The notes beneath the pieces are model-generated. The model did not search any database and was not told the origin of the DNA. It worked only from the letters and a program-made list of their open reading frames with translations. The position numbers were made by a program, and so were the translations under genes. Positions 43,011-53,544 of a DNA stretch of 64,000 nucleotides are shown piece by piece; positions within the stretch are counted from its first letter, which is position 1; each line of letters begins with the position of its first letter. This stretch comes from Taudactylus pleione (lineage: Eukaryota; Chordata; Amphibia; Anura; Myobatrachidae): positions 4,672,001-4,736,000 of the forward strand of contig JAUIMM010000686.1 in the NCBI GenBank assembly GCA_031769625.1, read 5' to 3'.

Positions 43011-45303
43011 TGCTAATAATCCCCCGAATTGACTGGCTAGGATCAAAGTACCCTTTGGACTATACAGTCCTAATAGGAGATTATGTAGCTATTTAGTATA
43101 GTTCTCCCCCTCCTACTATCCCATCTACTCCCTCCCACTTCATATGAGTAGTTGTATATTCATTATGTAAATACAATAGGAATTTTAATGGTGGAAAATT
43201 ATGGTACACCAGTTACTGCATTGCTTGGGTTATATTGGAACTGGATTTAGGTCTATTTAATATAAAGGGGTTCTACTACCAAGTTATTATTTACTACCTT
43301 TTTTCACAACTAAGATAATACTACATTAATTTATAATATATATAATGAATTCTTAATATATTTTTAATATATATTTTTTGGTGTTTTATTTCTCTTTTTT
43401 AGATTAAAATATGATTTCAGATTAAAATGTATTATTAATTTATTATATATTTTTTTATAAATATCTATATTGTAATATTATGTTCTTCTATTTATTGATC
43501 TATTTATTTCTAATATCTTTAGTACTGTATTTTTTATGTATTGTATGATTTTTTCTTTAATAATTTATTTTTAGGATATGTACTATATATATATGAATAT
43601 ACTGTATGCTGGATTAAAAATGACAGTTTTTGAGTCCTCTGATAATAGACTATTCCTCCAAGATAAAACAGAGAGCTATAGGTAATTTAAACATTAGGAC
43701 ATATATTGACCTGTTCAAAATACATGCCAAGGTATATGGAGATGTAATTGAGTCCTGATTAATGAGGGAAGCTGCACATGTGCATATTCTGACTGACAGA
43801 TAAAAGGAGGGTCCCGCACAAAGTGGAGATATGCTGACTGAGTAAGCCGCCGAATTTAGAGGCGGAAAAACGCGTTTTGAGTGGTGCCGGCTAATATTAA
43901 TCCACGCTGACCATCTATGTGCTCCACGGAGACATACATCTCTAATCTCCGGAGATGAGTGATCTAGCCCCAAGTGCTATTGTGGGCTCACCACCTGGCT
44001 GCCAGGTGACGTAAACAGAGGATCTCTGTCTGCTGAACACACGCTCAGAGGGAACGGGTGGAGCACTATCCCTGGAGACGAGCAATATAGTCACAGACTC
44101 TGGCAGCGGGCAGATCATCCTGTGGCTCATCTACACCTGCGGGTTCATCACCCTGGTAAAGGAATATACTTATTTTTCTTTTTCTTTGTTACCACATGGC
44201 CATGGGGGACATTTGTTAAAAACTGCAATTGCAGGAGCAGTGAGAAATATTGTCTAAGGGAAATCTACAATTAAACAGTTTAATACATCTAACTACAGGA
44301 CTGTTGATCATCTCTTTACAGTGAACATGGTAATTAAGTGAATTTCAAAGGATAGCAACATTGCAAACACCATAAAAATCAATAAGTTGTTTTAAGCTGA
44401 CAACAGGTGAAGCAGTCTAATTATCCAAAACGGAGAACAAGTGTTATTAGAAAGTTCTGCACTAGATTGGAACTGCAGGAATCCAAAACTGTGTCTCAAC
44501 GTATTTTAGATTGAAAAAGAATCTTCATTGCGTTACAAAGTATCTTTGCAATTGCTGTCTATACTTGATACAATTTTATTGGTGATAATCTTGAAAAGAT
44601 ACTATTGTCTTTTTTGTAACAAGAGAGACTCAACTTTAACTACAAATATCTTTACCAGCTTAATATTCCTCACAAGGGAGGTTTATTATTTTCTATTGTT
44701 TTTTATCGTTGAATTTTTATGAGTTTTATTTATATCTCTACGTGTGGTATATATGTGTGTTGGAAATAATTAAGTAAATTGTATTAAAATATTGCTGGCC
44801 GGCAAATGCTATATGTGTATGTAATTATTTACACTGGAGTTTTTATACTAATATCTGTTAATAAATACCATTGCTGATTTCAGCGCTCTCTTTTTTCTCT
44901 TTTTCTGTTCACTTGTCTAAGGTTAGGAGATTTTTTGAGTAGATCTCCAATATAGAGAGCTGCAGATTCAGCGATATACCGAATTGTCTTTTTTCTTAAA
45001 TTTATATAAGATTTGTGCCAGGTTTATTTTATTCTGTGCTATCTTTCTGTGTCACTGTGACCCGCTCAGGCTAGGCTCACTACCCTGAAGCAGGTCTGCT
45101 CTTTTTTTTTTTAGTTAATAGACAGTAATAGTGTGTGAGTTAAACACTCGCACTTTAACATTGCCCGACTTGTATGCTCACAATGGCAAAACAGCTGGAT
45201 GCGTCTTTTGCCATTGTGAGTTGTGGGTGTGTGAGAAACTTGCGAGTTTGCCTGTTCTCACACTGTATTCCATAGGGTGAGTTCTAAAAAATGTGCGGGT
45301 ATA

Positions 45304-45843
45304 GGGCCTGTTTCAGCATGGATCGCTGATGCTATCGCGGCTGCAATTGTGCACGCAGTTCTGCTGCGAAAGTATGCTAATAATTTCAATCGCAAAGCAT
45401 TAGCACGGACAACATGCAAATGCCTACTTCCCCTCTCGCATATCCGTAATACCTTGCAATCCAGCCGAAAACATCGGTAACATCGAAGTACATCGGTACC
45501 ACTCGCACATTTAAGACAGATCTGACCATACCTCTAAATTGCTAACTTTCCTGCACACAGGGAGAGCTTAAGTTGTGTATGCCATGGAAGTGGCTCATTT
45601 ATGCACACCCCTGCAGCGGCGTTCAAACGCACTGACACACCTGCAGTTCTCTGACCACCCCCATCACCAGCCCCAAATGGTGCTTTCAGTCAAACACTTT
45701 GCGATGGGTCTACGTAATCACTGCAATCACAGTCCCGATCAAAGTGAGGCATTCACGCACGTGCACTGCGATGCATGCGCAGTACGCAACAATCGACCGT
45801 CTGCTTATGCTTTAGCAGTTGCGATCCTTGTTGAATCAGGCCC
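45304..45843. mobile_element. 540-bp MITE, TSD ata
   Basis: Starts 'gggcctgtttcagcatggat', ends 'gatccttgttgaatcaggccc', flanked by ata at 45301-45303 and 45844-45846. Rich in 'gcgatgc', 'atgcgcagtacgcaacaatc' words shared with 1350-1681. Lacks the long palindromes of the chained-hairpin subtype. Confidence 0.85.
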
Positions 45844-45895
45844 ATAGCTATATACTCGCTCATTTTCCAAACTCACACCCTATTACATCTCGCCC

Positions 45896-46312
45896 ATCAT
45901 GTTTTATTGCTAATACAAGACTTGGCACACAAGCACTTCATTCCATTGTACTTCACTAAAGGGTACTTATATTTATTTATTTTTTTGCACAGGAACCTTT
46001 ATGCCATTAGAGAGGGCATTCACAGAACAGCAGCCCACCCTTGGGGGCATATTATGAAAATTATATTGCGGGAAATCCCCCCAAAACAGCAGTTTCTGTG
46101 AAATTCTTGCAAAAAGTAAGTGGTACAGGGCCTTTCAGAAGCTTTCATCCGCAGAATGGTAAATGTAAGCATTGCATTGCGAGTAAAAAAAAGTGCAGTT
46201 AGTGATAAATATGCCCCTTAGTAAAATAAAAGGATGTGTAAATGTGTATTATATAATTTCTTTGCATATTCTGTATTTTTGATAATACTAGTATATCGGT
46301 GACAACACTTTA
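45896..46312. other. Intergenic, nothing recognised
   Basis: A/T-rich sequence ending in the TCTA array. Confidence 0.35.

Positions 46313-46376
<64 letters not shown>
46313..46376. repeat. (TCTA)n microsatellite, about 16 units
   Basis: Uninterrupted tetranucleotide repeat directly before the LINE copy. Confidence 0.97.
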
Positions 46377-46377
<1 letters not shown>

Positions 46378-46380
46378 CAC

Positions 46381-48410
46381 ATGGACCACCCTTTCCTGCT
46401 GCAAATCCTTCACTCCCTTGGTCTACGTGACACTGCCCTCTCCTGGCTCTCCTCCGACCTCTCTGACTGATTCTTCCCTGTATCCTCTCATGACTCCTCT
46501 TCCCCACCACATCCAGTAGGCATACCCCAAGGTCCCCAAGGTTCTATTCTTGGACCACTCCTATTCTTCCTCTATACATCCTCTCTAGGTGAACTCATCA
46601 GCTCTTTTGACCTCCATTATCATCTCTATGCTGAAGATACTCTGATCTACATTTCCTCCCCTGACCGCTCCCCCTCTCTCCTCACTCGTATCTCCAACTG
46701 TCTCTCTGCTATATCTTCCTGGATGTCCCAGCGATTTCTCAAACTTAATATGTCTAAGACTGAGCTGATCATCTTCCCACCCTCCCACATAACCTTACTT
46801 CCCACTATTTATTTATCAAATGATGGCACAACTATCTCCTCTAGCCTCAAAGTGCGCAATCTTGGAGTTATCCTGGACTCCTCCCTCTCCTTCAAACCAA
46901 ATATCCAGAACCTCTCACAGTCCTATCATTTCCATCTCAAAAATATTTAAAGGATCAGACCGTCTCTCACCCAGGATGCTAATAAGAACCTAATACACTC
47001 ACTGGCTATCTCCAGATTGGACTACTGTAACCTCCTCCTATCTGGCCTCCCCCAACTCCCATCTCTCTCCTCTCCAGTCTGTCCTCAATGCTGCTGCTCG
47101 ACTCATCCTTCTCTCCAAATGTCTACCCCATCTGTGTCACACCTGTTTGTCTGCCCCTCCCCTTTAGAATATAAGCTCTTGTGAGCAGGGGCCTCTACCC
47201 TCTAGTGCTTCTCCTTACTTTACTCATCTACTTCTTACTCCCAACTAGGACACCTAACACTTGGTTGCTTATGCTCCATTGCTTATTTTGGTGTTATGAT
47301 CACCAATGCTCCATTGATTATTTTGGTGTTATGATCACCAATGTAGCAATGTGTATTATCCATGTCCTTGTCGTGCATTGTATTGTATTGCACTGTATTG
47401 CACTTTTTTGTTTATGTACGGTACTTTGTAAGGCACTGCGGAACACTTGTGGCCCCTGTCACGGTCCTGCAGGCCTACCCTCCAGATACATCAATCTGAG
47501 AATCGCTGCCCGTGACTTTTGCAGGTTACCTCAGCACATGTGGTTAACTAAATCTGGTAACTGCCACCAGCAGAAGAAGAATATAATGCTAAAGCATAAA
47601 GTGAGCTTCTGCTCTCACCTGCATACACAATAATCAATACTTAGAAAATAGGTAATATGAGGCCTTAGATCATAAAAACACAGATCCAGAACTAGAATGA
47701 ATGTTTAATTCAAGAATGTATTCAAAGCTTATGTACAAAAAGTTACAAAGAATATAATGATATTAAGAAGAATCACACAGTTACACTTTCCAGAAAATAA
47801 AGAAAATAATAAAGGGGAGAAACAAACCATTGGAATCATGGTGGAGTAAATGGTTCTGGGATGGAATTAGGGATCATCTGTTTCCTTTGATAGCCTCATG
47901 CAGAATGAACAGTGTTTCATATCAAACACAAATTATTGTTCCCTTTCACAGGCTGCTCTGGGTCACTCCCCCACCCCTTGGGATAGTTTAACCCTTCCAT
48001 TATTTAGGTGACTGTAACACAGGATCTTCTGGTCACCTGAGCAGGGGTTAGGTAATTGCTCACCCCATCCTGTTTGAAGTTCAGCTGGCTAGGAGAAAGA
48101 TTTGACACCTTGCTGGTCAGACTGTAATTGGCCTGTAAGCCTGTGGGGTTATAAACAGACCCCAGTCTTTGATCCGTGCTTCAAGTGAGTAAACCACAGA
48201 CAATAACAACTTGTACACTGAGCCTAGGGCAATAAGTAAACACTAGCCTGTCAATTACCTCTCAGCTATACAATTTAAAAGACAGTTTTCCTACAGAAAA
48301 TAGATAGAAGTTACATACAATGTCAACAGTGATATTTGTTAATACGCCCATTCCAAGAGGAATATAAATAAATGATAATAATAATAATAATAATTATCTT
48401 CTATCTATTT
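46381..48410 (+). pseudogene. L2-type LINE, RT C-terminal part and 3' end, broken and split
   Basis: L2 LINEs encode an endonuclease/reverse transcriptase that copies its own RNA at a nick. Plus-strand text reads LGLRDTALSWLSS, VGIPQGP..GSILGPLLFFLY, YHLYAEDTLIYISS (the catalytic YADD has become YAED), WMSQRFLKLNMSKTELIIF, GVILDSSLSF and [13 protein letters not shown], all in L2 order. A short insertion in the PQG.S motif and several stops and frameshifts (after SDLSD, after LKNI) inactivate it. The 3' region has 'taagctcttgtgagcagggg' and 'tttgtaaggcactgcggaac', then is interrupted at 47457; the expected end 'ataaataaatgataataata' appears at 48364. Confidence 0.8.
47457..48356. mobile_element. 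About 0.9-kb insertion splitting the L2 3' end
   Basis: Starts tgtcacggtcctgcagg. The L2 3' terminus stops at 'cacttgtggcccc' and resumes near 48360, so the intervening DNA is a later insertion. Possible flanks gcccc (47452-47456) and gccca (48346-48350) suggest a 5-bp duplication, but the right edge is not sure. It has no recognised coding sequence; a solo LTR is one possibility. Confidence 0.5.
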
Positions 48411-49633
48411 ATCTATCACATTCCTTTAGGGTCTATTATACCCTCTCTCCCCTTAAAGAGAGTAAAATATTCTATTTCTAATAGTATAGTGCCATTAATT
48501 TAAAAAAGTGCCATTACTCCATTACTGCATCAATAAATTGTATTTAATTTATTCAGTTACATTTTTTTGTTATCATCACCCTGAGAATGTGTTAACAGAA
48601 CAGGTAATGTATTCTACCTGTTCTTGATAAATAGGTTTCATCATGCAAAGGCTGTTATTGCTGATGATAATCACTTACACGTGTAGGTAGAAGCAAACAG
48701 AATCAATTATACACACCAATACTCCCAATTTCGTCCTATGATAAATTTGTTCATATTCTTGGTGGGAATAACACAGAGCCTGCGAAAATACAGCCCATAA
48801 ATACTCGTTCCCATCTACAGCATGTTGGCAATTGACAGCATGTCAGTTCCATGTGGCCCCTCTTGGCTCTTTTTGCATAAATTAAATTAAATGAATAATA
48901 AAAAACTTTCAATTCAACATGTTAAAGTTAAAATGATTAATGTATGACAATAAAAATCTAAATTATTTTACTTTTAATAAAAGTATAATTGAAAATTCTA
49001 ATACATTTTGACATTTTAATTGTATGTTTTATATTGTAATATGTAGATTACATAATACGACACTTTACACACATTCATGAGAGCTTATTGGCACCACGGT
49101 TTACCTGCCACATCACACACAGGTATTGCAAACATTAATCATGTAGAAGAGAGAGAGAGATAGAGGAGGTTAATGAGTATATTATTACTTTTTCAATTTA
49201 TAGGTTGTTGTACCTATGCACTCCACATTTAGACTATCCTTGTACATTGCTTATATGGTGTTGATTTTACTTCTAGATAAAACCATTTTCTTTTACTATT
49301 CTTTAGATTTATATCCGCAGTTTCACATAACTAAACTCTAATAACCACACACTGCACAAAACATCCTGTGTCACATGACTGCAGACTTGGCTTCCAAGAT
49401 CACTGCTATCTGTTGCTGCAGGAGAAAGATAAATAACCTCTAGTATGTTTTTTAATAAACATATATGTGGTCTTTGTTCCTATTGCAGATCCTATAGGTG
49501 GTGATATAGGTGCCAGTCCTCATGATAAACAACTTAATAATGTAGTAGATATACCATACAGCAGGTTCTACAGATTCAGCCTGGAAAGTTTGGGGTTGAT
49601 GTAGGTAGTACGCTAAATGGAGAGGCACGCAGC
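48411..49633. other. Intergenic, nothing recognised
   Basis: A/T-rich, with a short (ga)n at about 49147-49160. No element ends or coding similarity. Confidence 0.4.
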
Positions 49634-49639
49634 TGCACA

Positions 49640-50467
49640 TGGGTTGGGTATGGGATGCCGGTGCTCGGGATCCTGACGCCGGCTTCCCGATAGGGTTAGG
49701 TAACTGACTCTTGTCAGTAAGTATCCTAACCCTGCCCCTAACCCTCCGTCCGGAATCAGTATGTATACAGCCGGTGGTTCAAATCCCGACGCTAAAAACC
49801 TGGCAGGGGTGAAGATCCCAAACGCGAATTTCGGTAAGTAATACTAACCCTACCCCCCTGACCCTAACCCTCCCTTAGGGGTGCCTAACCCTAACCTCCC
49901 CCCTAGTGCCTAACCCTAGTCCCCCCTAAGTGCTTTAACCTAACCCCCCTGTCCCCGCAGCCTAACCCTAACCTCCCCCCGGGGGTGCCTAATCCTAACC
50001 CCCCTTTCCCTAGCCTAACCCTAACCATCCCGGGGGGGTGCCTGTCCCTGTCCCCCCCAAGCCCTGAAACCTATCCCTCCCCCCTGCAACTACCCGTGCC
50101 CGGCTTACTTTCGTTCGGTATGCCGGGCGTCAGGCTCCCAGCGTGACAGGCGTCGGGATTTCAATGCCCATCATTAGTACCCTGCCTGGATTTGACAGTC
50201 CTGACTGCATCCCCTCCCTCCTTGCACCCTAAACCTAACCTCCCCCTAGTGCCTAAACCTATCCCTCCCTTCCTGGTGCCTAACCCACCCTCCTAGTGCA
50301 TAACCCTTCCCTAGTGTCTAATCCTAACCCTCCCCCTAACCACACTACTTACCGTCAGGATGCCAGCGGTCGTGATGCCGGTGCCAGGATTCTGACTTGG
50401 GTCGGGATTCCGGTGCCGGCATTCTGAGCACCAGCATCCCGACAGCCGGGATTTCAACTACCACCCC
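49640..50467. mobile_element. 828-bp element with CCTAACCC-rich core
   Basis: The left end 'tgggttgggtatgggatgcc' and right end 'gggatttcaactaccacccc' are imperfect inverted repeats, flanked by tgcaca at 49634-49639 and 50468-50473. Next to both ends are 'gatgccggtgctcgggat' and 'gtgccggcattctgag' words. The core, 49840-50340, is made of degenerate 'ctaaccctaaccctccc' units alternating with C-runs. Same family as 13288-13760, in opposite orientation. Confidence 0.65.
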
Positions 50468-50473
50468 TGCACA

Positions 50474-51019
50474 CAAAGTATTTCTGGTGGCAGTGTAATA
50501 CACTGTGATAATAGCGGTGGTGACACAGTGGTAATTAGCAGGGTCATACAGGGTCTTCGTCCCAAGACACTCAGGGATACTTCCTTCCTCAGACGCGTGG
50601 ACACACTGCACATGCTCAGTAGCACATTGGTTTCGGAGGTCGCACTGTGATGCAACTCCAGCACTACACAGTCCCTGCAGCAACAGATTAGAAGACAGCA
50701 CAGAGCTCTCTTCTCCAACAGTTCCAATGTTGTGATTGGCATTTTTGTACAAACTGGCGATGTGCTACAATTCAAATGATTAGAGCCAAAACTAACTTAT
50801 TAATTAGGTAAATTAATTCCTTTTATCCCCGAGGCATTTTGTTATGTCTGATATTATTGATCTACACCTACAGTAATTGCATAACACCAGTGACATACAA
50901 TAGCAAACTCCACTGCTATAGTTGTTCTCTCATGATAGCTTTGGATTCTTTGTGACAAACACCTTTCTGCATCATAAAATAAAGTCACTCAATGAAAGCT
51001 TAGTGTGTTTTTACCCCCT
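50474..51019. other. Intergenic, nothing recognised
   Basis: Minus-strand frames at 50345-50775 partly overlap the element and show no known domain. Confidence 0.35.
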
Positions 51020-51570
51020 GGGGCATATTTATAGAACATGTGTTTTTAGCCATTAAGTAGCATCTGTTATAACCCCACTTTGCAGTGAAGAGCTGCAGTT
51101 TTGGAGCATGCTCAGATGGCATTAATAATCAGAGACAAGGGGCACAATTTACTAAGCGGCAGGTTCTAAATCCCGGCGGTTTGACGGCGGGTTCTATTCT
51201 GTTCTAAACCCCGAGGCTTTTGCAGCAGTTTCAAAATGACAGCCCTGTTCTATTCGATTCTAAAATGTGTTTTGATGGCGGTTTTGCAGCGGTTTTGCAG
51301 TGGTTTTGTCATTAGTAAAACCGAGCCAAACCGCCAGGGTTTAGAACCCGCTGCTTAGTATATTTTACCCAAGCTCTGCAAAGTTATGCTTCTGGAGCTT
51401 GAGAAGTACAGTAGCTCCACTTTGTAGTCTCTTGCATAACACAGTTAGTATTGTATCTTCAATATCATCTGTGTTACTGAAGAATAATTTTGTTGCCATG
51501 ATTTATTTTTACCATGGAAGAGTTATTTTCACATGATTTAGGGCTTAAAAACTGTTGATAAACAGGCCCC
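51020..51570. repeat. Inverted-repeat element, GGGGCATATTTATA ends
   Basis: The left end 'ggggcatatttatagaacat' and right end 'tgttgataaacaggcccc' are inverted repeats, continuing as 'gtgtttttagcc'/'gggcttaaaaac'. A second MITE (51139-51369) is inserted in it. No matching flanking triplet was found. Confidence 0.65.
51139..51369. repeat. 231-bp MITE nested in 51020-51570, TSD caa
   Basis: The left end 'ggggcacaatttactaagcg' and right end 'tgcttagtatattttacc' oppose each other, with 'aggttctaaatcccggcgg' against 'ccgccagggtttagaaccc' inside. Flanked by caa at 51136-51138 and 51370-51372. Confidence 0.75.
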
Positions 51571-51736
51571 TTTATTGGAACAAATACATCTTCCGTGCCT
51601 TACACAGACTGACTTGCTCTCTCTGAAATCTTTGCTGTTTTATGCTGAGAATAGCAACAGGCTGACCTATATAAATGTGCATATGATCTCCTTTATTAAT
51701 TATTATATCTTGCAATAAAACATTTTTTCCCAAAAC
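51571..51736. other. Intergenic spacer
   Basis: No recognised feature. Confidence 0.3.
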
Positions 51737-51739
51737 TTT

Positions 51740-52289
51740 GGGCCTGATTCAGACCCACTCGCAAGCGGCTGTCCGCTCGCAAGTGGGTCGATGTGGTGCA
51801 CTGCGCATGCGCACGACGGCGGGAGCTCCGTCGTGCGCATGCGCCAGACGCGACGAGCAAAGGACTTTCCTTCGCTCATTGTGTCTGATCAAAGGGGGCT
51901 GTTGATGTTGATGTTGATTGACAGCACGCCCCCTTTGGTGGGCGTGCTGGGGGCGTGCCTCCCTGACGGGGCGTTCCCAAGGGAACGCCTACCGTCAGAA
52001 GCCGGCCCACTGACATCACTAGTGATGTCAGTGGGAGTGATTTTGGCTCTGATAGAGCCAAAATCACTCCGGGCCTTGCGGTTGAAAAACTCAACCGCAG
52101 GCTCCGGCTCGCAGTGGCGATGGTCGCGATGGTCAAGACCATCGCGGCCATCAAACTGCACGCTCGTATAGGCTGTGGGTGGTGACCCACAGCTATTCGA
52201 GCGTCCAGGAGGACGCTCCATAATTATGGAGGGCGGCCCTCATTCAGAGCGTGCGCTCTGCTCTGAGCGTACGGCTCTGAATGAGGGCC
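51740..52289. mobile_element. Chained-hairpin MITE, TSD ttt
   Basis: Flanked by ttt at 51737-51739 and 52290-52292; ends 'gggcctgattcagaccc' and 'gctctgaatgagggcc'. The palindromes follow the order of 33700-34248, for example 'gcgcacgacggcgggagctc' at 51807, 51970-51989 (ggcgttccc/gggaacgcc), 52006-52036 and 52036-52068, and 52120-52147 (gcgatggtc arms). Confidence 0.9.
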
Positions 52290-52292
52290 TTT

Positions 52293-52563
52293 GTTTATTA
52301 AGTTCACTAAAAGTACCAAAGAAAAAAGGTTACAATAAAGCAATCAAGGTTTGTTGCAGCCCAACAATTGACAAACATAAGTAATGTAAGCACATATATA
52401 CAGTGCACATTTTGTTAATAAAATGGAAAGGGGAGGCGGAGCAGAGTAGTAAGGGAGAGCTGTAAGTAGGAGAGTGTTCCATGCACAGTGTAAAATCCAA
52501 CAGATGGCCACCCAAACTTAGAGCCAATGGCAAATATGGAGTCATAGGTTAAGGAGAGACAAT
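52293..52563. other. Intergenic spacer
   Basis: No recognised feature. Confidence 0.3.
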
Positions 52564-52739
52564 GGGGTAGATGTACTAAGCCTTGGAGAGAGATAACGTG
52601 GAGAGAGATAAAGTACAAACCAATCAGCTCCTAGCTGTCATTTTTCAAACACAGCCTGTAACATGAAAGCTAGGAGCTTAGTGGCTGGTAGTTTATCACT
52701 CTGCACTTTATCACTTTCCAGAGCTTAATACATCTCCCC
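52564..52739. repeat. Palindromic MITE, GGGGTAGATGTACTAAG ends
   Basis: The left end 'ggggtagatgtactaagcc' and right end 'gcttaatacatctcccc' are inverted repeats, with 'caatcagctcctagctgtca' opposing 'gaaagctaggagcttagtgg'. Related to 31914-32081 and 63803-63979. No clear duplication. Confidence 0.8.
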
Positions 52740-52827
52740 CTGATTATCCATTTGTACCACACTGTTGAACAACAAGGCAACGGTAAGGGAAAATGGTCTC
52801 TTCCAAGACGTGGCTAAATGACATTTT

Positions 52828-52973
52828 GGGGCCTATTCATCATATGATAAATGGCCCGGTAACCATGTGACAAACGCATATTTAGGTTAACAGGCTATTC
52901 ATCATCATGGGTCCGATAGGAGCCCCCGTTATTCAGCAAACTTTGAAAACTGAAAGGGGTTTTAGAACTTTTA
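52828..52973. other. Probable left part of a GGGGCCTATTCATC element
   Basis: 'ggggcctattcatcatatga' resembles the right end at 36050-36066 and the ends of 23083-24431. Only this end is visible; the element at 52974 begins within it. Confidence 0.4.
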
Positions 52974-53309
52974 GGACGGAATTCAATTGTATTCGCGGCC
53001 CGCATCTCCCGTCTAAAGTGACAGGAGATCGCGGGCCGCTATGCAATTGTCCAAGATGTTCGTGCTGATCGCGCCCATAGAGGTCAGGTTTAGCCGCGTA
53101 AAGCAGCTAAACCCGACCAAAGTGCTGGGCGCGATCGCGAAAAGTGATGTTTGGGCGCCCAAACATGTCACTTTTCACACATTTCAGCTCTCATCCCCCA
53201 GGGGCTGCGAACTGAAATGTAGCGCTGGCAGCTCATCGTGCCCGACAGGAGCAAGAATTGAATAGCTCCGTCGGGCGCGATAGGGGCTAGAAAGAATTGA
53301 ATTCCGCCC
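52974..53309. mobile_element. 336-bp GC-rich MITE, TSD tta
   Basis: The left end 'ggacggaattcaattgtatt' and right end 'aagaattgaattccgccc' are inverted repeats, flanked by tta at 52971-52973 and 53310-53312. Internal palindromic words include 'gcgggccgc' and 'cgcggcccgc', 'gggcgcgatcgcg', and 'tgtttgggcgcccaaaca' at 53148-53165. TTA suits PIF/Harbinger. The ends resemble 28604-29450. Confidence 0.9.
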
Positions 53310-53312
53310 TTA

Positions 53313-53544
53313 GAGGTAAATCTGTTTATTCCAACTTTTTACAAACTTAAAAACACTGAAAAACTACTATACAGACATTTTTCTGTATGCCAAATTGCTG
53401 GAAATACTTCCATTTAATGAAAAACACTTGCTATAAATTGTCAACCATTAATAAAAATGAAAAATCAGCCTTTTGAGACCTTTTAAAAACCTCCAGTACT
53501 TTCATTATGGCCACTATTAGCCTTCTATATGACCCTGTTATCTC
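53313..53544. other. Intergenic spacer
   Basis: A/T-rich; it may include the 3' terminus of the Copia element that follows on the minus strand. Confidence 0.3.

Larger units (their letters stand above)
41630..45040 (+). mobile_element. Penelope-like element with inverted terminal arms, 12-bp TSD
   Basis: The 12-mer atctttctgtgt occurs directly before (41618-41629) and after (45041-45052). In the P family that word runs straight into 'gacc(t/c)gctcagg', as at 56125-56155, so the insertion point is sure. The arms 41633-42036 and 44488-44894 are inverted repeats of about 400 bp with high identity. Such inverted 5' duplications are known for Penelope-like elements. Between the left arm and 43010 lies the C-terminal endonuclease part of the protein; no reverse transcriptase is left. 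43010-44480 is non-coding 3' sequence. The element is 5'-deleted and interrupted by a MITE. Confidence 0.75.
41108..45895. mobile_element. P-like inverted-repeat element, host of a three-level nest
   Basis: The left end 'agacgagatgtaatagggt' and right end 'accctattacatctcgccc' are inverted repeats, with 'ccgagtttt' and 'ccaaactca' just inside. Flanks ata and atc match at two of three bases, so the duplication is uncertain. The element proper is the sum of 41108-41629, 45041-45303 and 45847-45895, with P-family text at 41280-41617. A Penelope element (41630-45040) and a MITE (45304-45843) are inserted into it. Confidence 0.6.
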
